From Crenobacter oryzisoli (GTDB taxonomy: Bacteria > Pseudomonadota > Gammaproteobacteria > Burkholderiales > Chromobacteriaceae), in assembly GCF_030385785.1 (NCBI RefSeq), contig NZ_JAUEDK010000002.1:62001-126000 (forward strand): 64,000 nt of DNA. Direction: 5' to 3'. A model generated the notes under the pieces. It was not told the DNA's origin, made no database searches, and saw nothing but the letters and a program-made list of their open reading frames with translations. Position numbers and translations under genes: made by a program. Positions within the stretch are counted from its first letter, which is position 1, and each line of letters starts with the position of its first letter. Below are positions 1 to 9,141 of the stretch, in pieces.

Positions 1-1
1 C

Positions 2-1375
2 CTGATCGATAAGAGCGGCCGTTCGCGTAACTTCATCAACGGCCAGGCAGCGACCTTGGCTCAGCTTAAGACTGTTGGCGAGTACCTGGTCGACATCCAT
101 GGCCAGCACGCCCACCAGTCGCTGATGCGCGCCGACTCACAGCGTAACCTGCTCGATGCTTACGCCGGCAGTCAGGCGTTGGCGCACGATGTACGCGACG
201 CTTATTTGTCTTGGCAGAACGCTCGCCGTGCCCGTAATGACGCGGAAAAAATGGCGCGCGAATCGGAGATCGAACGCGAGCGCCTGACCTGGCAGATCAA
301 CGAACTGGCCGAGCTCAACCTCGAACAGGACGAGTGGAACACGCTCAACCAGACGCATTCGCGCCTCGCCAATGCGGTCGAGCTGGTACAGTCCGCCGAA
401 CTAGCCGTCGATGCGCTATCCGAGATGGACGGCAACTGCCTGTCGATACTGGCCCAGGTGCAGTCGCGTCTCGCCAAGTTGTCCGGCTTCGACTCGAGGC
501 TGGCCGAAACGCTGGCACTACTCGACTCGGTTGATGCCGAATTGCGCGAAGTGGTGTATAGCCTGCGCGACTACGCCGGCGACATCGACGACGACCCACA
601 GACGCTCGCCAACGTCGAGGCGCGCATCGACACACTGATGAGCACTGCGCGCAAGTACCGGGTACAGCCGCCCGAGTTGCTGGAAAAACTGGCCGACTGG
701 CAGCAGCAACTGGCGCAGCTCGAAGCATCGAGTGACCTGGATGCTCTGGCAGTCGCCGAGACGGCCTGCCTGGCCCGCTATCGCTCGCTGGCCGAAGCCC
801 TGTCGGGCAAGCGCCGTCAGGCAGCCGCCGAGCTATCCAAGCGCATCAGCGGCGAAATGCAACATCTGGCAATGGGCGGCGCCCGCTTCGCGATCGAGCT
901 GGCAGCGCTGAGCGAGCCGAGCGCCCACGGTCTGGAGTCGATCGAATACCTGGTGGCGGCCAATGCCGGCACCAGCCTTCGCCCGCTCGCCAAGGTGGCC
1001 TCGGGCGGCGAGCTGTCGCGGATCAGTCTGGCGATGCAGGTGGTGATCAGTCAGGTAGCAAGCGTGCCGACATTGATTTTCGACGAGGTCGACGTCGGCA
1101 TCGGCGGCCGTGTCGCCGAAGTGGTGGGTAAGCTGCTGAAGGATCTAGGAGCTCGCTATCAGGTGCTGTCAATTACCCACCTACCCCAAGTCGCCTCGTG
1201 CGGCGATGCGCACTGGCAGGTGAGCAAGAGCGAGCACAAGGGGCGCGTCACCAGTAGCATCACCCCATTGTCGACCGAGGAACGCGTACTGGAAATCGCC
1301 CGAATGCTCGGCGGTATGGAAATCACCGAGACGACCCGCCAGCATGCTGCCGAGATGCTGTCGGCCAATGCCTGA
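2..1375 (+). CDS. recN: DNA repair protein RecN, C-terminal part (5' end outside window)
   Basis: SMC-like ATPase that acts in double-strand break repair. The frame is open from base 2, so the start codon and Walker A lie upstream of the window. Near the beginning the RecN motif DIHGQHAHQSL is visible, followed by a long charged coiled-coil section. The C-terminal ATPase head carries the signature ASGGELSRISLAMQ and Walker B LIFDEVDVGIGG, and the protein ends about 60 residues after the D-loop region SITHLPQVAS. The stop is followed by tRNA-Ser. The family call is firm; only the N-terminal part (roughly 100 residues) is missing. Confidence 0.97.
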   Translation: MIDKSGRSRNFINGQAATLAQLKTVGEYLVDIHGQHAHQSLMRADSQRNLLDAYAGSQALAHDVRDAYLSWQNARRARNDAEKMARESEIERERLTWQINELAELNLEQDEWNTLNQTHSRLANAVELVQSAELAVDALSEMDGNCLSILAQVQSRLAKLSGFDSRLAETLALLDSVDAELREVVYSLRDYAGDIDDDPQTLANVEARIDTLMSTARKYRVQPPELLEKLADWQQQLAQLEASSDLDALAVAETACLARYRSLAEALSGKRRQAAAELSKRISGEMQHLAMGGARFAIELAALSEPSAHGLESIEYLVAANAGTSLRPLAKVASGGELSRISLAMQVVISQVASVPTLIFDEVDVGIGGRVAEVVGKLLKDLGARYQVLSITHLPQVASCGDAHWQVSKSEHKGRVTSSITPLSTEERVLEIARMLGGMEITETTRQHAAEMLSANA

Positions 1376-1457
1376 AAATTGTCAGTAGCGATTTGGACTA
1401 GCCAGGCGCTCGATTTATCGGTATATTCGCCGCTCCATCCGCTGACGGATGGCATCA

Positions 1458-1547
1458 GGAAGCGTGGCAGAGTGGTTTAATGCACCGGTCTTGAAAACCG
1501 ACGAGGGTTTACGCCCTCCGTGAGTTCGAATCTCACCGCTTCCGCCA
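1458..1547 (+). tRNA. tRNA-Ser(UGA)
   Basis: A 90-nt class II tRNA. The acceptor stem is GGAAGCG/CGCTTCC with encoded GCCA at the 3' end. The anticodon loop CTTGAAA contains TGA. The long variable arm (GAGGGTTTACGCCCTC) is typical of tRNA-Ser, and the T-arm carries GTTCGAATC. A terminator follows within 20 bases. Genes for tRNA-Ser are frequent integration sites, which matters for the accessory region that starts directly after it. Confidence 0.97.
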
Positions 1548-1561
1548 ATTATTCAATCAAG

Positions 1562-1583
1562 ACGGGCCCTCGCGGCCCGTTTT
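1562..1583 (+). terminator. Rho-independent terminator of tRNA-Ser
   Basis: Inverted repeat ACGGGCC-N5-GGCCCGT followed by TTTT and then GCATTTC. The same T-run plus GCAT tail recurs at other terminators in this window (15709, 30225, 36131). Confidence 0.85.
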
Positions 1584-2010
1584 GCATTTCTACCCATCCG
1601 TTTACCCATCCCTCGATCTAGTACGTTTTGGAGCCTGGTGAGGCTAGTTGCAGCAGATCCTGTGTGCAGATCACACATAATGTTCAAGCGTCTGCGCCAG
1701 CCTCGCCGACTGACAGCGACACCATTTGGCGACGACTGATCACTGCGGCCCAGTAGCGGTAGGGGCTTCAGCAAAACTTCAGTAGCCATAACGGTTTCAG
1801 GACGATAAGGCCCGTTCCATCCGAATCCATTCATCATGATGCTCACGATCAAACCGCGAGCGCCATTAGCTCGCTCGCTTGGGCAACCGACTTGGCAAGA
1901 ATCGTTCCCAACACAACCGTAAAAGAAGGGAACTTTACTCACTTCCTGATAGATACAGATTTTTACCTGCCGAACCTGTACTCAGGTCTTATCACAGTCA
2001 TCAGCACAAA
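1584..2010. other. Non-coding stretch between tRNA-Ser and fdhD
   Basis: About 430 bases with no credible gene. A minus-strand open frame of 129 codons crosses it, but its composition does not resemble a protein I recognise. A weak hairpin GTTCCC/GGGAAC lies at 1904-1933. Base composition falls towards AT at the right side, where the accessory genes begin. Confidence 0.5.
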
Positions 2011-2865
2011 CTAAACAACATATTCGACAAAGCCATCCTTACGACAAAAACTTACCAATGACACGCCTGCCATTCTTGCAATTTCGATCGCCAAGGAAGT
2101 TGGAGCCGATATTGTTGCCAGCATCGGGATATTCATGCGAGCCACCTTCCTGACCAGCTCGTAGCTCGCGCGGCTGGACATGAAGACGAAACCGTTACGC
2201 ATCTCCACTCCTTGCAACGCCAAGAAGCCAATCAGCTTATCCAGACCATTGTGCCTGCCGACATCTTCAAAAACCTTGATGATCTCGCCCTCAGCTGAGC
2301 ACCAAGCCGCGGCGTGTACCCCACCTGTCACATGCATCAACGATTGAAAGCCCGGCAAGCTGTGGCTAGCGCGCTCGATTACCGATGCGGACGGCATGAC
2401 TTTTTCCGGATATGCGGCAATCTTCCCGGGGCATAGGTCCAACAACTCAAGGCTTTCTATGCCACAAACACCGCAGCCGGTTCGGCCTGCCAGTGCCCTG
2501 CGCTTCGCCTTAAGCTCAAAGAAAGACTTCTGGGAGATGGTCATCCGCACCTCGATGCCTGCGCATCCTTCCATCACCTCCAGCTCGAAAATCTCGGATG
2601 GTTTTTGAACAATCCCTTCGGTCAAGGAAAACCCAACTGCAAACTCCCTTAGATCCTTTGGCGTTGCCATCATGACCGCATGAGAGATGTCATTGAATAC
2701 CAGTGCGACAGGGCACTCCTCCGCCACATAGTCAGAGTCGGCACGCTGCGATTCTCCGCGATGACGGACTATTTTCTGACTGATAAACCCCAGCCGATTT
2801 CCCGAATCGTTATCAAGCACGACTATCTCCTTGCGTAAAACTTCCACTTTCCGCCACTTCGTCAA
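2011..2865 (-). CDS. fdhD: Formate dehydrogenase accessory sulfurtransferase FdhD
   Basis: FdhD transfers sulfur from IscS to the molybdenum cofactor of formate dehydrogenase-type enzymes. The 284-residue product has the family's catalytic motif GRTGCGVCG (Cys131 and Cys134, matching the CxxC pair of characterised FdhD) and the conserved block DVGRHNGLDKLIG. The frame opens with TTG and has no ATG near the N-terminus, so the start may be this TTG or a GTG at 2847. It follows the bestrophin-like gene by 28 bases on the same strand, so the two are probably cotranscribed. A likely client in the window is the YdeP/FdhF-family enzyme at 12360-14687. Composition is more AT-rich than the window average. 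Confidence 0.93.
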   Translation of the reverse strand: MTKWRKVEVLRKEIVVLDNDSGNRLGFISQKIVRHRGESQRADSDYVAEECPVALVFNDISHAVMMATPKDLREFAVGFSLTEGIVQKPSEIFELEVMEGCAGIEVRMTISQKSFFELKAKRRALAGRTGCGVCGIESLELLDLCPGKIAAYPEKVMPSASVIERASHSLPGFQSLMHVTGGVHAAAWCSAEGEIIKVFEDVGRHNGLDKLIGFLALQGVEMRNGFVFMSSRASYELVRKVARMNIPMLATISAPTSLAIEIARMAGVSLVSFCRKDGFVEYVV

Positions 2866-2893
2866 GTGGTTAACCAGAGCAACCTCTCTGAAC

Positions 2894-3808
2894 TTAGACC
2901 AGTTCGAACTTTTTGTTCGGCCTTATCGGGTCGGGAATGGCCTGCCCGTTCAGCTCGCGCACATTGCGTTCTATCGTTCTAGAAATCGAACTGAGTGGCA
3001 GGCCATTCTGATTTCGGCTGAACGGATCGGCGATATCACTGGCTATGGCCTCTAATGCAAGCAAGGTGTACGAAATAAACACGGAAATGATTGGTGTTGC
3101 CGCCCCGATAGAATCCACCAGCCCAAATGGGAGAAGCAAGCAGTACCCGTAGACAGTTCGGTGCAACAGGACGCTATACGCAAATGGAATTGGTGTGGAA
3201 AAGATGCGTTCACATCCCCCCGACATTTCTGACAATTGGCTCAGCTGATTATCGATAAGCCAAACTTGGGTATCACTCGCGCCACCCTGATTGTGTAACG
3301 AGAACAGGGACTTTCTCAGCCTATCCAAAATCGCCATGGGCTTGTTATTGATCGCGCGCAGCCCCTTCTCTTCCTCTTCGCCCAGCAGCATCACCAAATC
3401 ATTGGAAGCATCCGTGTTGCGTAGCATGTGCTTTAAAGCATAAGGGAAGGCAATAATGCGATTCAGGAACAAGTCCTTCTCGTCCTCACCAACATCGCTA
3501 CAGCTAAGCCGCAGTGATGCCAGGTTTCGCGTCGACACCAGAATGTGCCCCCACAGCTTTCGGCCCTCCCAATAGCGGTCGTAGCTGGCATTGTTACGGA
3601 AGGCCAAAAAGATTGCCAGCGCTACGCCGGCCAAGGTGAAAGGGATGGTATTCAGGGGGACTTTTTCCCCGAATATTCTCCCATCGGTCATCAAGGCAAC
3701 GATGCCAACGGCGAACATAAAGATGAGTTGCGGAACAATCAGCCTGAGGACGGACCCATTCCAGACAAACAGCAGCTTCAGCCAGTTTTTTTCTGAACGA
3801 ATAATCAT
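2894..3808 (-). CDS. Bestrophin-like (UPF0187/YneE family) membrane channel
   Basis: Bacterial bestrophins are pentameric ion channels of the inner membrane. The product, 304 residues from the chosen start, has the family opening MIIRSEKNWLKLLFVWNGSV, hydrophobic segments early and late in the chain, and the conserved block LAFRNNASYDRYWEGRKLWG. The frame is open for 28 further codons upstream to a GTG at 3892, but family members begin at MIIR, so the ATG at 3808 was preferred; no strong ribosome-binding site is visible for either. The ion is not predictable from sequence. It lies just upstream of fdhD on the same strand. Confidence 0.85.
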   Translation of the reverse strand: MIIRSEKNWLKLLFVWNGSVLRLIVPQLIFMFAVGIVALMTDGRIFGEKVPLNTIPFTLAGVALAIFLAFRNNASYDRYWEGRKLWGHILVSTRNLASLRLSCSDVGEDEKDLFLNRIIAFPYALKHMLRNTDASNDLVMLLGEEEEKGLRAINNKPMAILDRLRKSLFSLHNQGGASDTQVWLIDNQLSQLSEMSGGCERIFSTPIPFAYSVLLHRTVYGYCLLLPFGLVDSIGAATPIISVFISYTLLALEAIASDIADPFSRNQNGLPLSSISRTIERNVRELNGQAIPDPIRPNKKFELV

Positions 3809-4302
3809 ATTTGATGGAGTATTGCCAATAAAAATATCGTCATGTCGAAAATTATTCAGCCCTTGGCGAACCACAGCTCTGAGCTTCCACACCGTTCGGT
3901 AAAGCAGAATGAACCTCGACTTGGATCCGAAACGCCCCCTAACACCCTACGTACCGTATCGATAGAGCACCAAGCTTGTGCCAGAGATTAATTTCTTTTG
4001 TGCTCGATCAGGGGGTACAGAATTGATAACAGACAAGGAACACAGTGCAGCTCGTCCATCCACATGCCGTCAATCTATGGCTAAGTCATATTTTTTGCTT
4101 ATTTTATTCAATTGGCATTTTTCTCACAACAAACGAAGTCATTTTCATGCAGGAAAGGAGAGGAAGAGCGACAGATTCTGTCAAACTATCGCAACAACTG
4201 TACTCTTCTATATTGATGAAAACTGTGCTCTTTCCACCGCAACGACCCCAGTAAGCTCATTCGCCATAAAGGGGCGAGATCCTGATCTATGCCAGTTTGG
4301 CA
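3809..4302. other. AT-rich divergent intergenic region
   Basis: About 500 bases between the divergent bestrophin-like gene and the MocR regulator. It is clearly more AT-rich than the surroundings (for example around 4085-4160). Short open frames cross it but none has a recognisable product. It must hold the promoters of both flanking genes; the FNR box is at its right end. Confidence 0.5.
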
Positions 4303-4316
4303 TTGATTAGAATCAA
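4303..4316. promoter_or_regulatory. Perfect FNR/ANR-type box
   Basis: TTGATTAGAATCAA matches the FNR consensus TTGAT-N4-ATCAA at all ten specified positions, and the palindrome extends one base further on each side. It is centred 41 bases upstream of the ATG at 4351. Its presence argues that the in-frame TTG at 4297 lies inside the control region and is not the start. Confidence 0.75.
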
Positions 4317-4350
4317 TGGATACGCTGATGAGCAGAATGAAAGTACAGAT

Positions 4351-5790
4351 ATGAATCTCTATGAGAAGCTGGCGGATGAAATCGAGGACTTAGTCCGTAG
4401 CGGCGTACTCTTACCTGGAGAGCGGGTACCCTCGGTTCGTCAAATGAGTCAACACCGTAAAATCAGCATTACCACGGTGATCCGAGCTTATGTCCTACTC
4501 GAAAGCAGAGGCGTTCTGGAAAGCCGCCCTCAGTCTGGTTATTTTGTTCGACAAAAGCCATCTCAGGAAAACAAAGCAAGATCGGCACCGCAGCCTCCCC
4601 TGCAAAAAACCCATCCGCTTCCCGTATCAACGCAAGTCGACATGAGCCGACTCGTCCTGTCGACGCTGCGCTCAATCAATAGCCACGAGGCCGTGCCATT
4701 AGGTTCGCCGTATCCGGATGCCAGTCCGTTTCCTTTGCAGCGAATCAGCAAGTACGCAAACATCATCGTCAGGCGACACCACCACTGGAGCGTACTCGAC
4801 GATCTGCCACCGGGTAATCCGCACCTGATTCGCCAGATTGCCCGTCGCTATATGGAAAACGGTCAATCCGCCGACCCCGGCGAGATCATCATCACTGTTG
4901 GGGCCACGGAAGCCCTGAACCTGTGCCTGCAAGCCGTAGCCAAACCTGGCGACACGATCGCTGTCGAATCGCCGACCTACTACGCTTTTCTTCATGCCAT
5001 TGAAAGACTGGGTATGCGCGCACTTGAGGTGCCGACTCACCCGCGCGATGGAATCGATATCGAAGCGCTGGCCGCAATCATGGACTCTCAACCGATTGCC
5101 GCCTGCATGGTGATGCCCAACTTCCAGAACCCCTTGGGCTTTCAGATGCCTGAACACCGGAAGATCGAGCTTGTCCGCGTCTTGACCGAACGGCAAATAC
5201 CGGTCATCGAGAATGCCATTTACAACGAGCTCTATTACGGGGAGTCGCACCCCACCTCGTTGAAGAGCTACGATTCCACCGGAATGGTGCTGCATTGCTC
5301 GTCTTTCTCGAAAACCCTTTCCTCCGCTTACCGGGTAGGCTGGGCAATGCCGGGAAAATATAGAGACTTGGTCGAGAAATACAAATTCCTCAACACATTG
5401 ACGACATCGTCGATTCCACAACTGGCGATCGCCGAATACCTGATCCAAGACGGCTACGACCATCACCTGCGGCGGATCAGAAAATCCTACGCGCAGCAGG
5501 CAAGCATCATGACGGCGATGGTGCAACGCTTCTTCCCGTCGGGCACCATCACCTCCCAGCCGATGGGAGGGTACGTTTTGTGGGTTGAACTACCGGAGTG
5601 GATTGATTCGATGAAGCTTTATCATCTTGCCTTGGAGCGGAAGATCACCATAGGCCCCGGCTACATGTTCTCCACGACCGATGCTTATCGTAGCTGTATC
5701 CGCTTGAATTACAGCTACCCATGGAGTACCGAGATTGAAGCCGCGCTGATCACCGTTGGGCAGTTGGCCGCAAGCTGCGAGCGATCCTGA
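4351..5790 (+). CDS. MocR/PdxR-family regulator (GntR helix-turn-helix plus class I aminotransferase domain)
   Basis: A one-component transcription factor built on a fold-type I PLP enzyme. Residues 1-70 form a GntR winged helix (GERVPSVRQMSQHRKISITT). A proline-rich linker follows, then an aminotransferase-like domain with the PLP lysine in SSFSKTLSSAYRVGW and the conserved MPNFQNPLG segment. The product is 480 residues from the ATG at 4351; a longer form from TTG 4297 is possible but would overlap a perfect FNR box. Many family members control pyridoxal or amino-acid genes, but no such target adjoins it. It is convergent with moaA, with a shared hairpin between. Effector and targets are unknown. 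Confidence 0.88.
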   Translation: MNLYEKLADEIEDLVRSGVLLPGERVPSVRQMSQHRKISITTVIRAYVLLESRGVLESRPQSGYFVRQKPSQENKARSAPQPPLQKTHPLPVSTQVDMSRLVLSTLRSINSHEAVPLGSPYPDASPFPLQRISKYANIIVRRHHHWSVLDDLPPGNPHLIRQIARRYMENGQSADPGEIIITVGATEALNLCLQAVAKPGDTIAVESPTYYAFLHAIERLGMRALEVPTHPRDGIDIEALAAIMDSQPIAACMVMPNFQNPLGFQMPEHRKIELVRVLTERQIPVIENAIYNELYYGESHPTSLKSYDSTGMVLHCSSFSKTLSSAYRVGWAMPGKYRDLVEKYKFLNTLTTSSIPQLAIAEYLIQDGYDHHLRRIRKSYAQQASIMTAMVQRFFPSGTITSQPMGGYVLWVELPEWIDSMKLYHLALERKITIGPGYMFSTTDAYRSCIRLNYSYPWSTEIEAALITVGQLAASCERS

Positions 5791-5798
5791 GTTCGCCG

Positions 5799-5824
5799 GC
5801 CGGCACCTGAATTCCAGTGCCGGC
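5799..5824. terminator. Hairpin between convergent genes, possible bidirectional terminator
   Basis: Perfect 8-bp arms GCCGGCAC/GTGCCGGC with a ten-base loop lie between the stop of the MocR gene and the stop of moaA. There is no T-run on either strand, so the terminator role is inferred from position. Confidence 0.5.
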
Positions 5825-5838
5825 GGCGGCGGGGAAAA

Positions 5839-6915
5839 TCAGCCACCGACCAGCGACATCCGCACGGTCGGGTAGACCTTTTTGGCGGGGTCTTTGTAGC
5901 GTTCGTCGCGGAGTTCCGAATAGTGATCTCCGCGCTTTCTCCAGGCGGCACGGATGGTGTCGGCTAATACCTCGGGGGCGGTGTTCTCCCCGAGCAAGGG
6001 GCGCAAGTCCAGCGACTCGGTGGCGAACAGGCACATGAACAACTTGCCATCCGCCGACACCCTCGCCCTGGTGCAGTCACCGCAGAAAGGTTCCGACACA
6101 CTGGAGATGAAGCCGACCTCGCCGGCGGCGCCATCCGCATAACGGTAGCAATGTGCCGTATCACTGGCGCGCTCCTGAGCTACGGCAATTAGGCGATGCT
6201 CCTGCTCGATCCTGGCCCGGACCAGGTCCGAGGTCATCACCCCCGAGTTGCTCCAGTAGTTGGCACCGCCGACATCCATGTACTCGATGAAGCGGACCGT
6301 CACGCCAGAATGCCGGAAGTGATTCACGATCGGCATGATTTGGCTGTCGTTCACGCCCTTCTGCACCACCGTATTGACTTTCACGGGCGACAGGCCGGCC
6401 CGCTGTGCGGCCTCAATGCCTTTCAGCACGACACTCACGGGGACGCCCACATCGTTCATTCTCATGAAGATGTCGTTATCCAGGCTATCCAGGCTGACCG
6501 TGACCCTTTCCAGGCCGGCATCTTTGAGCGCCTGCGCCTTCGACGCCAGCAGCGTGCCGTTGGTTGTCATCGAAATGGAGACGGGCTTGCCACTTGGGGT
6601 GGTCAGCCTAGCCAGCGACTCGATCAAATGCTCGATGTTCTTTCTCAGCAAAGGCTCGCCACCGGTAATACGGATTTTCTCCGCGCCCAGGGCGACAAAA
6701 CCTCGAGCCAGTTTGAGCATTTCATCGAATGACATCAATTGAGAATGTTTCAGAAACGGATAGTCTTTGGTAAACACATCCTTCGGCATGCAATAGGAAC
6801 AGCGGAAATTGCACTTGTCGATCACAGAAAGCCGCAGATCTTTCAATGGGCGCTGCAGCGAATCAAGCGTCTCCACATAATGTGGATAGGTTGCTTCATC
6901 TTTTGTCAGCCACAT
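5839..6915 (-). CDS. moaA: GTP 3',8-cyclase MoaA (molybdenum cofactor biosynthesis)
   Basis: A radical SAM enzyme that starts molybdopterin synthesis by rearranging GTP with MoaC. The N-terminal cluster motif is CNFRCSYC (Cys35, Cys39, Cys42). The C-terminal cluster motif FCGDCTRARVSADGKLFMC binds the second [4Fe-4S] cluster, and the chain ends in the Gly-Gly tail typical of MoaA. At 358 residues it is slightly longer than the usual 325-340. No moaC or other moa gene adjoins it, so this may be an accessory copy placed with fdhD and ydeP. The start ATG at 6915 is followed 14 residues later by the family-typical TLDSLQRPLKDLRLS. Confidence 0.95.
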   Translation of the reverse strand: MWLTKDEATYPHYVETLDSLQRPLKDLRLSVIDKCNFRCSYCMPKDVFTKDYPFLKHSQLMSFDEMLKLARGFVALGAEKIRITGGEPLLRKNIEHLIESLARLTTPSGKPVSISMTTNGTLLASKAQALKDAGLERVTVSLDSLDNDIFMRMNDVGVPVSVVLKGIEAAQRAGLSPVKVNTVVQKGVNDSQIMPIVNHFRHSGVTVRFIEYMDVGGANYWSNSGVMTSDLVRARIEQEHRLIAVAQERASDTAHCYRYADGAAGEVGFISSVSEPFCGDCTRARVSADGKLFMCLFATESLDLRPLLGENTAPEVLADTIRAAWRKRGDHYSELRDERYKDPAKKVYPTVRMSLVGG

Positions 6916-7174
6916 CGATCTCTCCCGGCATTTGACTGAATCAGAAAACGGCCGCTTTCAGGAACCGCAATGGAATACATCACCATTAGGCCAACCGTTG
7001 CACCCACTATAGTCGCGCTACGCACATGGCAGCCATTACAGTCAATCGCATTCACCAAGAATACAGTTCGGCAAAGTGCCAGTAAGTCACGGACGCCTCA
7101 TCTGCGATTTATCAGTTAGCGCATCATCCCTAGCGGCCACGTAGTCATTTGGCATGCCGCTTTAAATAATGCAC

Positions 7175-7483
7175 TCACTCCAAACGTGGCGGCTCATTAG
7201 CGTACAAGCCGAAAAGGTCGCGACACAACATCGCCCCGCTCTCGGTCAGGCATGCCGAGCCCACCTCGGGGATGTCCACCGATGCCAGGCCTTCGTCTTC
7301 CAGCAGGGTCAGGTAGCGCCGCAGCGAGCTCATCCGGACATTCGCCTGCTTGCAGAGGCGGGCCAGCGACCAAGGCCGATCCTTGCCTTCGGCTCTTGCC
7401 CGCCAAAGCTGGGCCAGAATAGCGATCATGACCTGATCCAATTCGTCGGTCGCGTAAAGCTGTTCCTGATTACTGTCCATCAT
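7175..7483 (-). CDS. Small winged-helix DNA-binding protein, probable regulator
   Basis: A 102-residue product. Residues 35-75 look like a winged helix-turn-helix: WSLARLCKQANVRMSSLRR, then YLTLLEDEGLA and a wing. No ligand-binding domain is present. The ATG at 7483 is preceded by AAAGGAA at good spacing. It sits 259 bases upstream of moaA on the same strand and downstream of the broken chemoreceptor gene. Similar short proteins occur near molybdo-enzyme genes, so control of ydeP, cyd or moaA is a plausible guess, but nothing in the sequence shows the target. Confidence 0.65.
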   Translation of the reverse strand: MMDSNQEQLYATDELDQVMIAILAQLWRARAEGKDRPWSLARLCKQANVRMSSLRRYLTLLEDEGLASVDIPEVGSACLTESGAMLCRDLFGLYANEPPRLE

Positions 7484-7533
7484 CCGATTCCTTTAGCCAT
7501 TTCCCAAAACCCGCATGCCTCAGCCCAATAGGG

Positions 7534-9141
7534 CTAGACGGTATAGTTCGACAGCGCTTCCAATTGTTTGCTTGCTAACTCGTCAAGCTGCCCGGCGCTT
7601 TGCGCGGTCTTTTTCGCTGCCTCGCTCGCCTCTTCGGCCATCTGCGCGATGCGTTCTATTTCGTGGGCAATATTGTTGCTCGCCACGCCCTACTCTCGAA
7701 TTGACTGCGTTATTTCGCTGACCATCAGCGTGGCGTTGGATGAAGCCGAACCGATCTGCTGAATGGCCTCGTTGGCGTTGTCCGCCCGGCCCACGCCATG
7801 CGTGACCATTTTCTCCGCCGAGCGCATCCGCTCCGTCGCCTCGGTCGAGTGTCGGTGCATCGCCTCAATGGTGGTTACAATGACCTGCGTCGATGAGGTG
7901 GTGCGTTCGGCCAACTTCCGCACCTCGTCGGCCACCACGGCAAATCCCCGGCCCTGCTCGCCGGCCCTAGCCGCCTCGATCGCCGCGTTGAGCGCCAGCA
8001 GATTGGTCTGCTCGGCCACCTCCTTGATCACCGAGACGATGCTGCCGACCTGCGCACTCTGGCTTTCCAGCTGTCGGATGCTCTCTGCCGCCGAACGCAC
8101 TTCATTGGAGATCTCATAGATATCCTGGATGGTCTGCCCGATCGTGGCCGAACCGGTACTGGCCAGCGCGCCGGAGTTCTCCGCCAAGCCATGCGCCTCG
8201 TCGGCGCGATCGGCAACGTGGGCGATGCTGACGCTCATCTGCTCCACCGTGGCCGCCACGTTGGACGATGCCTGACTCTGGACATGGGCGATACCAGCCA
8301 CCTGTTGCGATGTCCCGGTCAGCAATGCCGCCGAGCCCGCGACATCGTGGGCGCTCTGACGTAGCTCCTGCAGGCTGCTCTGCAGGTGCGCGAGCAGATT
8401 GTTGAATGCGGTGGCGGCCAGGCCGATTTCGTCGTGTCTTTTCACGGTGGCTCGGTGAGTGAAGTCGAGCGACTGGTTGACGGTCTCCAGCGTCTTGCGC
8501 ATCTCATTCAGCGAGCCGCGGATATTGCTGATCAGCAGCCCACCCAGGGTTGCGACCAGCGCCAGGGCCACGCCTATCGTGCCGACACAGAGCCAGAGCG
8601 CACTTTGGTAAGCGGCTTTATTGACGTTATTGAGGCTCTCCACCTGCTGGGTCTTGTACGCAAAGTGCGCATTGATCGCCTGGTAGGCCGTGCGGCCCTT
8701 GATGATCAGATCCGGCAGCACTTGCTTTGCATAGTCTTGCCCGCGTGTGGCCAGCAGCGAGACGGCTTGTTCTCGCGAGGTGCTGTAGGCATTCAGTGCC
8801 AAACGATCCGCCTGCAGCAGTTCCCGATCCGGGCCATCCGCCGCGAAATTCTCCTCGTAGCGATCGAGCAATGCCTGATTCTTTCGGCTCAGCGCTTCCA
8901 GCTCTTTCTGGTAGCTGGCGGTCGACGTCGTATTCAGCAGCGCCTGATACACCGAAATGCGTTGAAGCGAGAAATTGTCCTTGATGTCGTTCAGGGTGCT
9001 GAGCCCTGGCATCACATTGCGATGGACGTAATCAAACCGCTGTTGCGCCTGCTGCAAGCTCCACACCCCGATGGCGCCCACAACCGCCATGGCCAGCAAA
9101 GCCAGCGACAAGGTGATAGTCAGTCGTTTTGTCAGCGTCAT
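7534..9141 (-). pseudogene. Methyl-accepting chemotaxis protein interrupted by an in-frame TAG
   Basis: A transmembrane chemoreceptor with an N-terminal membrane helix, a periplasmic four-helix-bundle sensor (about residues 35-180), a second membrane helix (about 180-205), a HAMP domain and the signalling hairpin with the conserved tip [20 protein letters not shown]. Translation stops after 483 residues at TAG (7690-7692), just after SEITQSIRE. The same frame then continues for 51 codons to a TAG at 7534, and those codons encode the normal end of the cytoplasmic helix (for example IERIAQMAEEASEAAKK). A single CAG-to-TAG change explains this. The protein would lose the end of its C-terminal helix. 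It could be a true pseudogene, a suppressed codon or a sequence error. Confidence 0.8.

Noticed and set aside
1553-1942. A 129-codon minus-strand open frame after tRNA-Ser
   Set aside because: It begins without a clear ribosome-binding site, runs through the tRNA terminator and has no recognisable protein features.
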